Origin: Ornithinimicrobium sufpigmenti
Lineage (GTDB): Bacteria; Actinomycetota; Actinomycetes; Actinomycetales; Dermatophilaceae
DNA length: 64,000 nucleotides
Direction: 5' to 3'
Assembly (NCBI RefSeq): GCF_004322775.1
Contig: NZ_CP036403.1
Location: 3,472,001 to 3,536,000 of the forward strand
Both the position numbers and the translations under genes were made by a program. The notes beneath the pieces were generated by a model. That model was not told where the DNA came from and did not search any database. It was given only the letters and a program-made list of their open reading frames with translations. Shown here piece by piece: positions 33,081 through 46,442 of the stretch. Every line of letters starts with the position of its first letter. The first letter of the stretch is position 1.

Positions 33081-34988
33081 TCAGGGATGGGGCAGGACCG
33101 GCGCGAGCGCGTGCCGCAGCAGGTCGTGCAGGGTGATCATCCCGTCGCGCGAGAGCACGGACTCCGCGTGCCCCTGGATGGTCGCCAGGCCCGGCCCGCG
33201 CAGAGCGACGACGGACTGGTCGCGCACCGCCATCTCCAGCTCGTGCCCGGCGACGACGGGCGCGCTCCCGTCCCCGGGCGGGAGCGCGACGAAGGTGTTG
33301 TAGAAGCCGATCAGCCGCACGTCTCCCCACAGGTCGACGGGCAGCTGCACACCCTGGTGCGGGCTGGGCAGCTTGGCGACCTCCAGCCCCACTAGCGTGC
33401 TCAGGACCTGATGGGACAGGCAGACCGCCAGCAGCGGCTGACCTGTCGCCAGCCGGGCCTGCAGCAGCTCGCGCAGTCGAGCGACGCGCGGGTCCGTCAG
33501 GTCGGTGGGGTCACCGGGGCCCGGCCCGAAGAGCACCAGGTCCCAGCCCTCCTGGGTGACGTCCTCCGCGCTGACCTGCTCCCAGCGCCTCACCTGCGCC
33601 GCCATCCCCAGGTGCCGCAGCATGTGGGCGAGCATCTGGGTCCACGCATCCTCCGCGTCGACGACGAGCACCCGGCGACCGAGCAGGAGCGGGTCAGGAC
33701 GGGAGTCCTGAGGGGCCAGCCAGAAGGGGGCCAGCGTCTCGTTGCGGGCCGCGAGGGCCTCGGCGACGCCGGGTAGGCCGGCCAGGTCCACGGCATGCCC
33801 CAGGTTGCGGCGTGGCCGCAGCCCCAGAGCCGCCAGGACCCCGCGCGCCTTGGCCGAGGTCTCGGCGCACTCGGCGACCGGGTCGCTGTGGCGCACCAGG
33901 GTGGCGCCGGCGCTGACGGTCACCGTGCCGGCTCCGTCGACGTGAGCGGTCCGGATGAGGATCGGCGCGTCCAGCCGTTCCCCGCCGTCCTCGTCCAGGT
34001 CGAGCAGGGCCAGCACCCCGGAGTAGTAGCCGCGCCCGGTGGGCTCGTGGCGGCGGATCACCGTGCACGCGTTCTCCATCGGTGAACCGGTGACGGTCGG
34101 CGCGAACATGGTGTGCCGCAACACATCTCGCACGTCACGGTCGCTGCGGCCGTCCAGCAGGTACTCGGTGTGCGTCAGGTGGGCCATCTGCTTGAGGTAG
34201 GGACCGGTGATCCGCCCGCCCTCAGAGCAGACCTCCGCCATCATCTTCATCTCCTCGTCGACCACCATGAAGAGCTCCTCGGTCTCCTTGGTGTCGGCCA
34301 CGAAGGCCGAGAACGAGGCGCTCAGGCGGGCTCCGTCAGGGTCGCCCTCGGGGTCGTGCTCGGGGTGGCGGAAGGTGCCGGAGATCGGGTTCATGGACAC
34401 CCGCCCGTCACGGACGCTCACGTGCCGCTCGGGGGTGGCTCCGACGAGGCTGTGGCCGGGGGTGTGCACCGCGAAGGTCCAGTAGGCCCCGCGCTCGTCG
34501 AGCAGCAGGGTCCGCAACCAGGTGAGCACCGCGATGGCAGGGTCGGTCTCGGTGTGCGCCACCACGTCCCGGCGGATGACGAAGTTGGCTCCCTCGCCCT
34601 CGCCGATCTCGCCCTCGACCACCCGCGCGACGGTCGCCGCATAGTCCTCGTCGGAGACGCTGAACCTCTCCCCCGTGACCTCGACCGTCTCCGTCGGCAG
34701 CGCCGCGACCAGGTCCTCGACGCGCACCCGCCCGGTCAGCGTGGGGCGCAGCACCCGCAGAGGCGCACCGTCGTCGTGCACGTCGAAGCCCCGCTCGGCG
34801 ATCTGACGGTAGGGCACCATCGCCAGCACCGGCGCCTCACCGGTCGGACGAGGTATGTCGTGCAGCCGCGCCAGATCCTCCACCTCGCCCACGAGGACCT
34901 CGGCGTCATCCTCCCCCTCGCGCCACAGGATGGCCCAGGACTGGCCAGAGGGGTCGGTGAGCAGCTGGTCCAGGGCACGGCGCGGCAT
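33081..34988 (-). CDS. PhzE/TrpEG-like chorismate amidotransferase fusion
   Basis: A 635-residue protein with domain order opposite to pabAB: a chorismate-binding synthase (about 90-420; SLVGATPERHVSVRDG, NPISGTFR, DEEMKMMAEVCSEGGRITGP, TVTGSPMENACTVI) then a C-terminal glutamine amidotransferase (about 440-630; FGPGPGDP, LLAVCLSHQVL, IQGHAES). Length and order match PhzE, which makes 2-amino-2-deoxyisochorismate for phenazines and related compounds, or fused anthranilate synthases. No other phz or trp genes lie nearby. GAGACT and a seven-base spacer precede ATG 34988. Confidence 0.85.
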   Translation of the reverse strand: MPRRALDQLLTDPSGQSWAILWREGEDDAEVLVGEVEDLARLHDIPRPTGEAPVLAMVPYRQIAERGFDVHDDGAPLRVLRPTLTGRVRVEDLVAALPTETVEVTGERFSVSDEDYAATVARVVEGEIGEGEGANFVIRRDVVAHTETDPAIAVLTWLRTLLLDERGAYWTFAVHTPGHSLVGATPERHVSVRDGRVSMNPISGTFRHPEHDPEGDPDGARLSASFSAFVADTKETEELFMVVDEEMKMMAEVCSEGGRITGPYLKQMAHLTHTEYLLDGRSDRDVRDVLRHTMFAPTVTGSPMENACTVIRRHEPTGRGYYSGVLALLDLDEDGGERLDAPILIRTAHVDGAGTVTVSAGATLVRHSDPVAECAETSAKARGVLAALGLRPRRNLGHAVDLAGLPGVAEALAARNETLAPFWLAPQDSRPDPLLLGRRVLVVDAEDAWTQMLAHMLRHLGMAAQVRRWEQVSAEDVTQEGWDLVLFGPGPGDPTDLTDPRVARLRELLQARLATGQPLLAVCLSHQVLSTLVGLEVAKLPSPHQGVQLPVDLWGDVRLIGFYNTFVALPPGDGSAPVVAGHELEMAVRDQSVVALRGPGLATIQGHAESVLSRDGMITLHDLLRHALAPVLPHP

Positions 34989-35070
34989 GGGGCCCAGTCT
35001 CCCATCTGCGGTCGACGTGCCCAGCACGTTCGTCTTGACTCGTTCCAGTCCGTGCGAAATATGAGGGCCC

Positions 35071-35512
<442 letters not shown>

Positions 35513-35515
<3 letters not shown>

Positions 35516-35565
35516 GCCGCCCGGTCCCAGGACACCCAGAGGGATCCTGGCGACCGGACGGCCCC
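35513..35565 (-). terminator. Terminator of the ilv operon
   Basis: GGGGCCG-CCCGGTC..AGGA pairs with TCCT..GACCGG..CGGCCCC across 35513-35565, a long GC-rich stem with small bulges, about 35 bp beyond the ilvD stop. It probably also blocks reading from the other side. Confidence 0.7.
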
Positions 35566-35599
35566 GTCGTCGGTGCCGCGGCAGGAGCGCCGCCGAGCC

Positions 35600-38390
<2,791 letters not shown>

Positions 38391-38430
38391 TCAGTTCTCC
38401 TTGAGTGAAATGGGGGTTGGGGCCAGGGTG

Positions 38431-38488
38431 GCGTGTTCGGTCGGGCCGTTGGGCGTGTTCGGTCGGGCCGTTGGGCGTGTTCTGTGGG
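38431..38488. repeat. 22-bp tandem repeat between ilvN and ilvC
   Basis: GCGTGTTCGGTCGGGCCGTTGG occurs at 38431-38452 and again at 38453-38474, followed by a partial third unit (GCGTGTTC). The array fills most of the 106-bp gap between ilvN and ilvC, downstream of a shortened ilvN. It could be a slippage product. Confidence 0.88.
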
Positions 38489-38490
38489 GT

Positions 38491-38829
38491 CTAGAAGGCG
38501 GCGGCGGCCATGGCGCCGACGGGGCGGGGGCCGTGGTCGTTGATCTCCCACAGGCGGGCGCGGATGGCGTCCGCCTCGTCCAGCTCCTCGATGTGGATGA
38601 CCTCCACCAGCTTGTCCAGCTGGCTGGTGACCCGGTGCAGCTGCTCGGTGCTGACGTTGACGACGACGGTCATCCGGGAGACCTTGTTGTCCTCCGTCGG
38701 CCCGACGACCAGGTGGTCGATGTTGAAGTTGCGGCGGGCGAACAGGACCGAGACCCGGGCCAGGACGCCGGGGTTGTTCTCGACCAGGACGGACAGGGCG
38801 TGCCTCGTGCGGGTGGCGGTGGTGTTCAT
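38491..38829 (-). CDS. ilvN: Acetolactate synthase small (regulatory) subunit, short form
   Basis: A 112-residue protein consisting of one ACT domain: HALSVLVENNPGVLARVSVL, NIDHLVVGPTEDNKVSRMTV and the VIHIEELDE end of the ACT fold. It binds valine in the heteromeric synthase. The C-terminal domain common in actinobacterial IlvN (about 160-170 residues) is missing and the end is an alanine-rich tail (GAMAAAAF), like E. coli IlvN-type short subunits. ATG 38829 has GAAAGG upstream; an in-frame ATG at 38958, overlapping the ilvB stop, would add 43 residues. Confidence 0.88.
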   Translation of the reverse strand: MNTTATRTRHALSVLVENNPGVLARVSVLFARRNFNIDHLVVGPTEDNKVSRMTVVVNVSTEQLHRVTSQLDKLVEVIHIEELDEADAIRARLWEINDHGPRPVGAMAAAAF

Positions 38830-38954
38830 GGTGCTGCCTTTCGGTGCGGTGCTGCAGTGGCTGGAAGGTGCGGTGGCGGCTGAGGATGGGGGCCGGTATG
38901 CCGTCGCGGGCGTGGGGAGCTCGCCCGCGTCGGTGCGGTAGTCGTGCAGGAGCG

Positions 38955-40799
38955 TCATTCGTCCTCCCCGAAGTCGGGCCGGAGATCGCGCGCGTGCTGG
39001 ATGTCGTCGTTGCTGGTGCCGGCGGCGACCATCGGCCACACCATGGCGTCCTTGCTGACCCGGAAGTCCACGACGACCGGCTGGTCGTCCACGGCCATCG
39101 CCGCCTCGATCGTGCGGTCGACGTCCTCCGGCCGGTCGCAGCGCAGGCCGACGCAGCCGTAGGCCTGGGCCAGCATGGTGAAGTCCGGCACCTGCATCGA
39201 GGGCAGCTGGCTGGCCGAGTAGCGCTCGGAGTAGAACAGCGACTGCCACTGGCGGACCATCCCCAGCGCGGCGTTGTTGATGATGGCGACCTTGATCGGG
39301 ATGCCCTCGACGGCGCAGGTGGCCAGCTCCTGGTTGGTCATCTGGAAGCAGCCGTCGCCGTCGATCGCCCAGACGGTCGCGTCGGGGCGGCCGATCTTCG
39401 CGCCCATGGCGGCGGGCACGGCATACCCCATCGTGCCTAGCCCGCCGGAGTTGAGCCAGCGCCGGGGCTCGTCGTAGCCGATGAACTGGCTGGCCCACAT
39501 CTGGTGCTGGCCGACGCCGGCGGCGAAGATGGTGTCGCTGCCGCCGGTGAGCGCGCCGATCCGCTCGATGACGTACTGCGGCGCCATCGCGCCGTCGGTG
39601 GGTGCGTCGTAGCCCAGGGGGTAACGGGCCTTCCAGTCCATGCACCGCTGGACCCACGCCTCGTAGTCGGGGGCCGCGCCGGCGGCGGTGCGCAGCGTCC
39701 ACTCGGTGACCAGCGCGGCGATCGTCTCGCGGGCGTCGCCGAGCAGGCCGACGGCCGTGGGGAAGTTCTTGCCGATCTCGGCCGCGTCGATGTCGGCGTG
39801 GATGATCTGCGCGTGCGGGGCGAAGGTGTGCTTGGCACCGGTGACCCGGTCGTCGAAGCGTGCGCCCAGGCTGATGATCAGGTCCGACTTCTGCAGGGTG
39901 GTCACCCCCGAGACCGAGCCGTGCATGCCCGGCATCCCCATGTGCTGGGGGTGGCTGTCCGGGAAGACGCCGCGCGCCATCAGCGTGGTGACGACCGGCA
40001 TCCCGGTGAGCTCGGCCAGCTGGCGCACCTGCGCGGCGGCGTTGGCCCGCAGGCAGCCGCCGCCGACGTAGAGGACCGGGCGGCGGGCGGTCAGCATGAG
40101 CTCGACCGCGTCCCGGACGGCCTCGGGCGCGGCCTGCACCGGGACCCGCAGGCCCGGCAGCGGCAGCTCGCGCAGGGAGTCGTCGGCCAGGGCGGTCAGC
40201 GCGTCCTTGGAGACATCGACCAGGACGGGACCGGGGCGGCCGCTGGCGGCCAGGTGGAAGGCCGAGGCCACGGTGGCGGCGATCTCGTCGGGGCGGGTGA
40301 CCAGGAAGGAGTGCTTGGTGACCGGCATCGAGATCGAGCGGATGTCCGCCTCCTGGAAGGCGTCCGAGCCCATCGCCGTGCTGGCCACGTTGCCGGTGAT
40401 GGCCACCATCGGCACCGAGTCCATGTTGGCGTCCGCCAGCGGGGTGACCAGGTTGGTGGCCCCCGGCCCGGAGGTGGCCATCGCCACCCCCACGCGGCCG
40501 GTGGCGGCGGCATACCCCTGGGCGGCGTGGCCGGCGCCCTGCTCGTGCCGGACCAGGATGTGCCGGATGCCCTCGGCCTGGTAGAGCGCGTCGTAGAGGG
40601 GCAGGACGGCGCCGCCCGGGAGCCCGAAGATGTGCTCCACCCCGACCCGCTGGAGGGTCTCGACGAGGGCCTGGGCCCCGGTCCTCGAGGGTGAGGTGGT
40701 CGCGGGCGGGTGCTCGGACGCCGCACCGGCGGCGGGCGCGCCGCCCGGCGTCGGACTGCCGGGACGAGCCGGCGCCGGCTGCTGGGTGGTGGTGGTCAT
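38955..40799 (-). CDS. ilvB: Acetolactate synthase large (catalytic) subunit
   Basis: A 614-residue ThDP enzyme that condenses two pyruvates, or pyruvate and 2-oxobutyrate. An unusual Pro/Ala-rich start of about 40 residues precedes the catalytic part: [33 protein letters not shown] (the catalytic Glu), [20 protein letters not shown] and the ThDP/Mg site [17 protein letters not shown] ending in IINNAAL. ATG 40799 follows the attenuator. It heads the structural part of the ilv operon. Confidence 0.96.
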   Translation of the reverse strand: MTTTTQQPAPARPGSPTPGGAPAAGAASEHPPATTSPSRTGAQALVETLQRVGVEHIFGLPGGAVLPLYDALYQAEGIRHILVRHEQGAGHAAQGYAAATGRVGVAMATSGPGATNLVTPLADANMDSVPMVAITGNVASTAMGSDAFQEADIRSISMPVTKHSFLVTRPDEIAATVASAFHLAASGRPGPVLVDVSKDALTALADDSLRELPLPGLRVPVQAAPEAVRDAVELMLTARRPVLYVGGGCLRANAAAQVRQLAELTGMPVVTTLMARGVFPDSHPQHMGMPGMHGSVSGVTTLQKSDLIISLGARFDDRVTGAKHTFAPHAQIIHADIDAAEIGKNFPTAVGLLGDARETIAALVTEWTLRTAAGAAPDYEAWVQRCMDWKARYPLGYDAPTDGAMAPQYVIERIGALTGGSDTIFAAGVGQHQMWASQFIGYDEPRRWLNSGGLGTMGYAVPAAMGAKIGRPDATVWAIDGDGCFQMTNQELATCAVEGIPIKVAIINNAALGMVRQWQSLFYSERYSASQLPSMQVPDFTMLAQAYGCVGLRCDRPEDVDRTIEAAMAVDDQPVVVDFRVSKDAMVWPMVAAGTSNDDIQHARDLRPDFGEDE

Positions 40800-40844
40800 C
40801 GGGTGGTCTCCTGCCTGGAGAGGGGGTGCTGGGGGTGGTCGGGC

Positions 40845-40881
40845 AACAAAAAACCCCTCGGCCCGGAGGGCAGACGAGGGG
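40845..40881 (-). terminator. ilv attenuator terminator
   Basis: On the minus strand CCCCTCG (40881-40875) pairs with CGAGGGG (40860-40854), the loop being GC-rich, and is followed by TTTTTTG (40853-40847). This is a Rho-independent terminator between the ilvL leader peptide and ilvB, as expected for a transcriptional attenuator. Confidence 0.9.
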
Positions 40882-40903
40882 AGGACGCGCAGCGGCTGTG
40901 GAG

Positions 40904-40954
40904 TCAGGCCGTAGCGCGTCCCGGGCGAATAAGTACGAGGGCAGAAAGGTGCAT
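40904..40954 (-). CDS. ilvL: ilv leader peptide
   Basis: A 16-residue frame, [16 protein letters not shown], starts ATG 40954 and stops at 40904. Half of the first nine residues are Leu, Val or Ile, the amino acids that the operon makes. A terminator follows before ilvB, so ribosome pausing at these codons would prevent it. The ATG lies seven bases past a CAGAGT -10 box, which would make the leader leaderless; a GTGAGG is present but may be part of the promoter spacer. Confidence 0.85.
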   Translation of the reverse strand: MHLSALVLIRPGRATA

Positions 40955-40961
40955 GTGCCTC

Positions 40962-40990
40962 ACTCTGGGCCAGAAGTGCCGCGGCGTCAA
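40962..40990 (-). promoter_or_regulatory. ilv operon promoter
   Basis: On the minus strand TTGACG (40990-40985), 17-bp spacer, CAGAGT (40967-40962), then seven bases to the ilvL ATG. This is a sigma-70-type promoter whose transcript would begin at or very near the leader-peptide start. Confidence 0.7.
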
Positions 40991-41044
40991 CCCCCTGCAT
41001 GAATATGTGAGCCAACGCACATTCATTCAGTTATCGCTATGACG

Positions 41045-41074
41045 TTGACCTATCAAGACAGATCGTGACATTCT
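41045..41074 (+). promoter_or_regulatory. Promoter of the PadR gene
   Basis: TTGACC (41045-41050), 18-bp spacer, CATTCT (41069-41074), then seven bases to ATG 41082. It is divergent from the ilv promoter, within about 130 bp, and suggests a leaderless message. Confidence 0.6.
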
Positions 41075-41081
41075 GAACGAC

Positions 41082-41945
41082 ATGAACTCTCGACAGCAAG
41101 GACCCGGCGGCTTCGGCGGCTTCGGCTTCGATCCCGACCAGATCTTCGGCCCCCACGGCGTGCTCAACCAGGTCTTCGGCAACCAGGGCGGCGGCGGCTG
41201 GGCAGGCAGCGGCTGGGGCGGCAGCCCCTGGGGGCAGCGCCCGCCGCGTCCTCCGCAGCCCGGTCAGCGCCAGGGGCCGCGCTCGGGTCGGCGGGCCCGC
41301 CGCGGGGACGTGCGCAACGCGATCCTGCACCTGCTGCAGCGCGAGCCGATGAACGGCTACCAGCTCATGCAGGAGATCGCCCAGAGCTCCGGCGGTGCCT
41401 GGCAGCCCAGCTCGGGGGCGATCTATCCGGCGCTGAGCCTGCTGGAGGACGAGGGGCTGGTGGAGCAGCTCGACGTCGACGGCCGCAAGGCCTACCAGCT
41501 CACCGAGGCCGGTCGCCGCGCCGCCGCGGACCTGCCCCGCCAGGCGTGGATGGGCACCGGCGGAGCGGAGCCGGACGATCCGTGGGCAGGCGAGGAGTCG
41601 GGCGCCTGGGCCGGGGATGGTGAACGCGCTCATGACCGGCACAACCGCCACCACACCCACGACCGTCACGGCGGCGGGCGTCGGGAGCGGGGCGCGCAGC
41701 TGTGGAAGGCGCTGGGCAGCGTGGCGATGGCTACCCAGGCCGTCGGCCAGGCCGGCGACCAGCAGCTCTCGCGGGAGGCTGCCGACCTCCTCGACCGCAC
41801 CCGACGCGACCTGTACCGGCTGCTGGCCGAGGCCGAGGTCGCCCGGGATGAGGACGAGCGCGGGTACGGCGCTGACGGCGAGGACGATCTCGACCCCGAC
41901 GTGGACGGCGAGATCACCGACGCCGAGATCGTCGACGAGGACTGA
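41082..41945 (+). CDS. PadR-family transcriptional regulator
   Basis: A 287-residue protein. A glycine-rich start (residues 1-60) leads into the PadR winged helix: [40 protein letters not shown] and [11 protein letters not shown]. The C-terminal half is longer than usual, containing a His/Asp/Arg-rich stretch ([13 protein letters not shown], possible metal binding), a helix and a very acidic end. It starts at ATG 41082 and may control itself and neighbouring genes. A repeat array follows. Confidence 0.88.
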   Translation: MNSRQQGPGGFGGFGFDPDQIFGPHGVLNQVFGNQGGGGWAGSGWGGSPWGQRPPRPPQPGQRQGPRSGRRARRGDVRNAILHLLQREPMNGYQLMQEIAQSSGGAWQPSSGAIYPALSLLEDEGLVEQLDVDGRKAYQLTEAGRRAAADLPRQAWMGTGGAEPDDPWAGEESGAWAGDGERAHDRHNRHHTHDRHGGGRRERGAQLWKALGSVAMATQAVGQAGDQQLSREAADLLDRTRRDLYRLLAEAEVARDEDERGYGADGEDDLDPDVDGEITDAEIVDED

Positions 41946-41950
41946 GGCGC

Positions 41951-42243
41951 GTGCCCGGGGGGCGGCAGCCCCCCGGGTCGGGAGAACGGCGGGGGGTGCC
42001 CGGGGGCGGCAGCCCCCCGGGTCGGGAGAACGGCGGGGGGTGCCCGGGGGGCGGCAGCCCCCGGGTCGGGAGAACGGCGGGGGGTGCCCGGGGGGCGGCA
42101 GCCCCCGGGTCGGGAGAACGGCGGGGGGTGCCCGGGGGCGGCAGCCCCCGGGTCGGGAGAACGGCGGGGGGTGCCCGGGGGGCGGCAGCCCCCCGGGTCG
42201 GGAGAACGGCGGGGGGTGCCCGGGGGGCGGCAGCCCCCCGGGT
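41951..42243. repeat. Seven-copy, 43-45 bp hairpin repeat array
   Basis: Seven tandem units begin GTGCCCGGGG at 41951, 41996, 42040, 42084, 42128, 42171 and 42216. Each holds a stem CCCGGGGG-GCGGCAG-CCCCCGGG then TCGGGAGAACGGCGGGG; the last lacks the second half. Every unit can form a hairpin on either strand. The array fills the gap between the PadR gene and lpdA. All six frames are open through it, so long translated repeats there are not evidence of a protein. No CRISPR spacers are present. Confidence 0.95.
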
Positions 42244-42261
42244 GACGGCATACTTGCACCC

Positions 42262-43656
<1,395 letters not shown>

Positions 43657-43672
43657 GCCTCGCCGCGCACGG

Positions 43673-45202
43673 GTGGCCGCGTCCTCCAGCATCGGCCGGG
43701 CGGCCCTCCTCGTCGCGGGCCTGACCGGCGTCTCGACCCTCCTCGGCTTCGGCCGCGACATGGTCATCGCCGCGGTCTACGGGGCCGGGGCCGAGCTCGA
43801 CGCCTACTTCGTCGCGCTCGGCCTTGCCAACATCCTTCTCGGGCTGTTCGGCACCTCGCTCACCCGTGCCTCCACCCCGGTCCTGGCCCGCGAGGCCAGG
43901 GACGAGCAGCGGTGCGACGGGCACCGCAGCTTCGACACGGTGCTCACCATCTCGGTGGTGGTCATCGGCGCGCTCAGCGTGGTGCTGGGCCTGGCGGCCG
44001 CCCCCATCGCGCAGGTGCTGGCCCCCGGCCTGGGGCCCGAGGCCAGCGGCACGCTGGTCCTGCTCACCAGGATCGTGCTGGTCACCACGGTGCTGGTCGC
44101 CGCCACGGACCTGCTGGTCTCGCTGGCCCAGGGGCACGGCGTCTTCCGGTGGGGAGCCCTGCAGGGGGTGCCGTTCAACCTCGTGATGATCGCTGCGGCC
44201 GGGTTCTTCGGCCCCCGCTACGGCATCGTCGCGCTGGCCATCGGTTTCGTGGTCGGCTCGCTGGCCCGGCTGGCGCTCCAGGTGTGGGCCGCGACCCGGC
44301 ACCGCTGGCCGCTGCGGCCCCGCTGGGACCTACGCTCCCCCGGCGTGCGCGAGATGGGGGCGCTGCTGCCGCCGCTGGTCGTGGGTCAGGCGGTCCTCAA
44401 CGTCAACACCCTGGTGGACCGGGCGGTCGCCTCGACCGTGGGGGACGGCGCGGTCACGGCGATCTTCCTGGGCTGGCGGCTCGTCAACCTGCCCGAGATG
44501 CTCGTCGTCGCCGCCCTGGTCGCGCCGCTCTACCCCGCCATGGGCGCCGCCGCCCAGGACCCTGCCCGCATGCGACATCTCGTGGGCCGTGGGCTGACGG
44601 TGGGCCTGACCCTGCTCGCTCCCGTGTCGGTGGTGCTGCTCGTCGCCTCCGAGGAGACGGTGGCGCTCGCCTTCGGCCGGGGCGCCTTCGACGCGGAGGC
44701 GGTGCGGCTCACCGCGCTCGCCGTGGTCTGCTTCCTGCCTGGCCTGTTCGCGCTCGCCTGCCGGCAGGTGCTGGTGAGCGCCTGCTACGCCGTGGGGGAC
44801 ACCCGCGGACCGGTGAGGATCGGGGTCGTCGCGATGGTGGTCAACGTCGTCGGCACGCTCGCCCTGGCGCGGGTATGGGGCGTGGCCGGCATCGCGCTGG
44901 CCACGTCCCTGTCGATGGTCGTCGCGGTCCTGCTCATCGCCCGCCTGGCCCACGTACGGCACCGACTGCTGCCGGCCCGGGAGGCCGGCCTGCTGGTGCT
45001 CCGGACCGGAGCGGCCACGCTCGTCGCCGCCGTCGTCACCGGGCTGGCGGTGCGTGGCCTGGCCCTGCCCACGGCGTGGCAGGTGCTCGTCCTGGCCGCG
45101 GTGGTGTCGGCCGGCTCCTACCAGCTGACCCTGGTGGCGCTGCGCGCCCCCGAGCGGCGGATCGCGGGAGAGGTCATCTCCCGGCTGCGCTCGCGGGGGT
45201 GA
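43673..45202 (+). CDS. MurJ/MviN-like lipid flippase
   Basis: A 509-residue integral membrane protein with about 13-14 hydrophobic helices of the MurJ/MviN-type MOP superfamily: LLGFGRDMVIAAVYGAGAEL at the start, RASTPVLAREARDE, VGQAVLNVNTLVDRAVAST in the middle. Real MurJ flips lipid II; this gene sits outside the usual dnaA-trxB region, so a polysaccharide or glycolipid is also possible. GTG 43673 start. The last 85 bp overlap an ATP-grasp gene on the other strand. Confidence 0.8.
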   Translation: MAASSSIGRAALLVAGLTGVSTLLGFGRDMVIAAVYGAGAELDAYFVALGLANILLGLFGTSLTRASTPVLAREARDEQRCDGHRSFDTVLTISVVVIGALSVVLGLAAAPIAQVLAPGLGPEASGTLVLLTRIVLVTTVLVAATDLLVSLAQGHGVFRWGALQGVPFNLVMIAAAGFFGPRYGIVALAIGFVVGSLARLALQVWAATRHRWPLRPRWDLRSPGVREMGALLPPLVVGQAVLNVNTLVDRAVASTVGDGAVTAIFLGWRLVNLPEMLVVAALVAPLYPAMGAAAQDPARMRHLVGRGLTVGLTLLAPVSVVLLVASEETVALAFGRGAFDAEAVRLTALAVVCFLPGLFALACRQVLVSACYAVGDTRGPVRIGVVAMVVNVVGTLALARVWGVAGIALATSLSMVVAVLLIARLAHVRHRLLPAREAGLLVLRTGAATLVAAVVTGLAVRGLALPTAWQVLVLAAVVSAGSYQLTLVALRAPERRIAGEVISRLRSRG

Positions 45203-46368
45203 GACTCCGGCGCGGTGCTGTCACCCCGGTCCGCCCACCGGCCGGCCAGCAGGTGCAGCGCCGGCCGTGGGTCGCCCATCCGGGCCACGCTGTGCCGGGC
45301 GCCGACGCCCCAGCGCACACTGTCCCAGACGTCGTGGACCAGCCCGCCGCGCCGCTCGGCGACCGCGCGGCGCAGGTCCCCCGGCAGCCAGTGGTAGCGC
45401 AGGCCAGCCTGACCGTCTCCCAGCTCGGGGACCGGTGCGCCGATCGCCGAGCGGGCCCACGCGTCGACGAGGCCGGGTCGCGCGCTCTCGCTGAGCGCCA
45501 ACGACCCGAAGAAGCGTCCGTTGACGTCGATGAGGTGGTGCACCGCGTCGTCGTCGATGAGGAACTGCAGCTCGACCAGCCCGGTCCACCCCAGCCTGCG
45601 CAGGAACTCCTCGGAGCGTCCGGCGAGGTCGGGGTCGACGGGCACGGTGCGCGCCCGGGCGGAGGCACCCGTCGGCGTGGGCCACAAGCAGGGCGAGACC
45701 TGCTGCACCCGCCCCAGGAGCCGCCCCTCGTGCATCACCCCGATGAGTGCGCCGAGCCCGCCCTCGATGTGCTCCTGCAGCACCGGCTCGTCACCTTCGT
45801 GCGAGAAGCCCGCCAGGTGCTCGCGCAGACCTTCGCGGGTCCGGCAGATCCGCGTCTCCACCCGGTGTCGACGGCTGCGGTCGGGGACCCAGTGCCACCG
45901 GTTCTTGACCACGACCGGCAGCGGAGTCTCCTCGATGCTCACCGGCTCGGCGGAGGCGGTCCACGGCGCTGCGAGCCCGACGTCGGCGGCCAGCCGTGCC
46001 AGCTCGAGCTTGTCGAGCGCCCGGGCGACGACGTCCGGCGGCGGGTGCGCCACCCGGACGGGCAGCCTGTCCTGCAGGTAGGAGGTGGCCGCCATCCAGT
46101 CGTCCCCCGAGCCGAACACCACGTCATACCCGCCCAGCCGGTGCGCCTGCTCCACGGCGGAGACGAAGGCGTCCTTGTCCTCGGTCGGCCGGGGCACGAC
46201 ATGGACCGTGCCCACGGCGCGCGAGGCGCCAAGCAGGCCACCGTCCGCACGCGGCGAACCGGCGTCGACGCGCCAGCCGGCGGCCCGCAGCGCTCGGGCG
46301 GCGGTGAGAGCGCCGCGGTCCCGCACGTGCGCCAGGACCAGCACAGATCCAGGGCAGGTGCGGTCCAT
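45118..46368 (-). CDS. ATP-grasp ligase-like protein
   Basis: A 416-residue protein with an ATP-grasp core: VVFGSGDDWMAATSYLQDRL, LPVVVKNRWHW (ATP-binding Lys), VLQEHIEGGLGALIGVMHEG, then LVELQFLIDDDAVHHLIDVN and GRFFGSLAL with acidic Mg ligands. It probably couples ATP use to carboxylate-amine ligation; substrate unknown. It runs antisense into the 3' end of the MurJ-like gene for 85 bp, so its last 28 codons are shared DNA; the natural end may be earlier. Confidence 0.8.
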   Translation of the reverse strand: MDRTCPGSVLVLAHVRDRGALTAARALRAAGWRVDAGSPRADGGLLGASRAVGTVHVVPRPTEDKDAFVSAVEQAHRLGGYDVVFGSGDDWMAATSYLQDRLPVRVAHPPPDVVARALDKLELARLAADVGLAAPWTASAEPVSIEETPLPVVVKNRWHWVPDRSRRHRVETRICRTREGLREHLAGFSHEGDEPVLQEHIEGGLGALIGVMHEGRLLGRVQQVSPCLWPTPTGASARARTVPVDPDLAGRSEEFLRRLGWTGLVELQFLIDDDAVHHLIDVNGRFFGSLALSESARPGLVDAWARSAIGAPVPELGDGQAGLRYHWLPGDLRRAVAERRGGLVHDVWDSVRWGVGARHSVARMGDPRPALHLLAGRWADRGDSTAPESHPRERSREMTSPAIRRSGARSATRVSW

Positions 46369-46442
46369 ACCGGCACGATATAGATGGCACTGGCCAGGGG
46401 AAGGAGGCTCGCCGGACGACGTCGGATGGCAGGCGCGGCGCG

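Noticed and set aside
41951..42243. CRISPR array
   Set aside because: Units are identical along their whole length, with no unique spacers, and no cas genes lie nearby.
41617..42261. Long collagen-like N-terminal extension ([19 protein letters not shown] repeats) on lipoamide dehydrogenase
   Set aside because: It is the translation of a stop-free GC-rich DNA repeat array; lpdA starts normally at ATG 42262 with the FAD motif, and all frames are open there.
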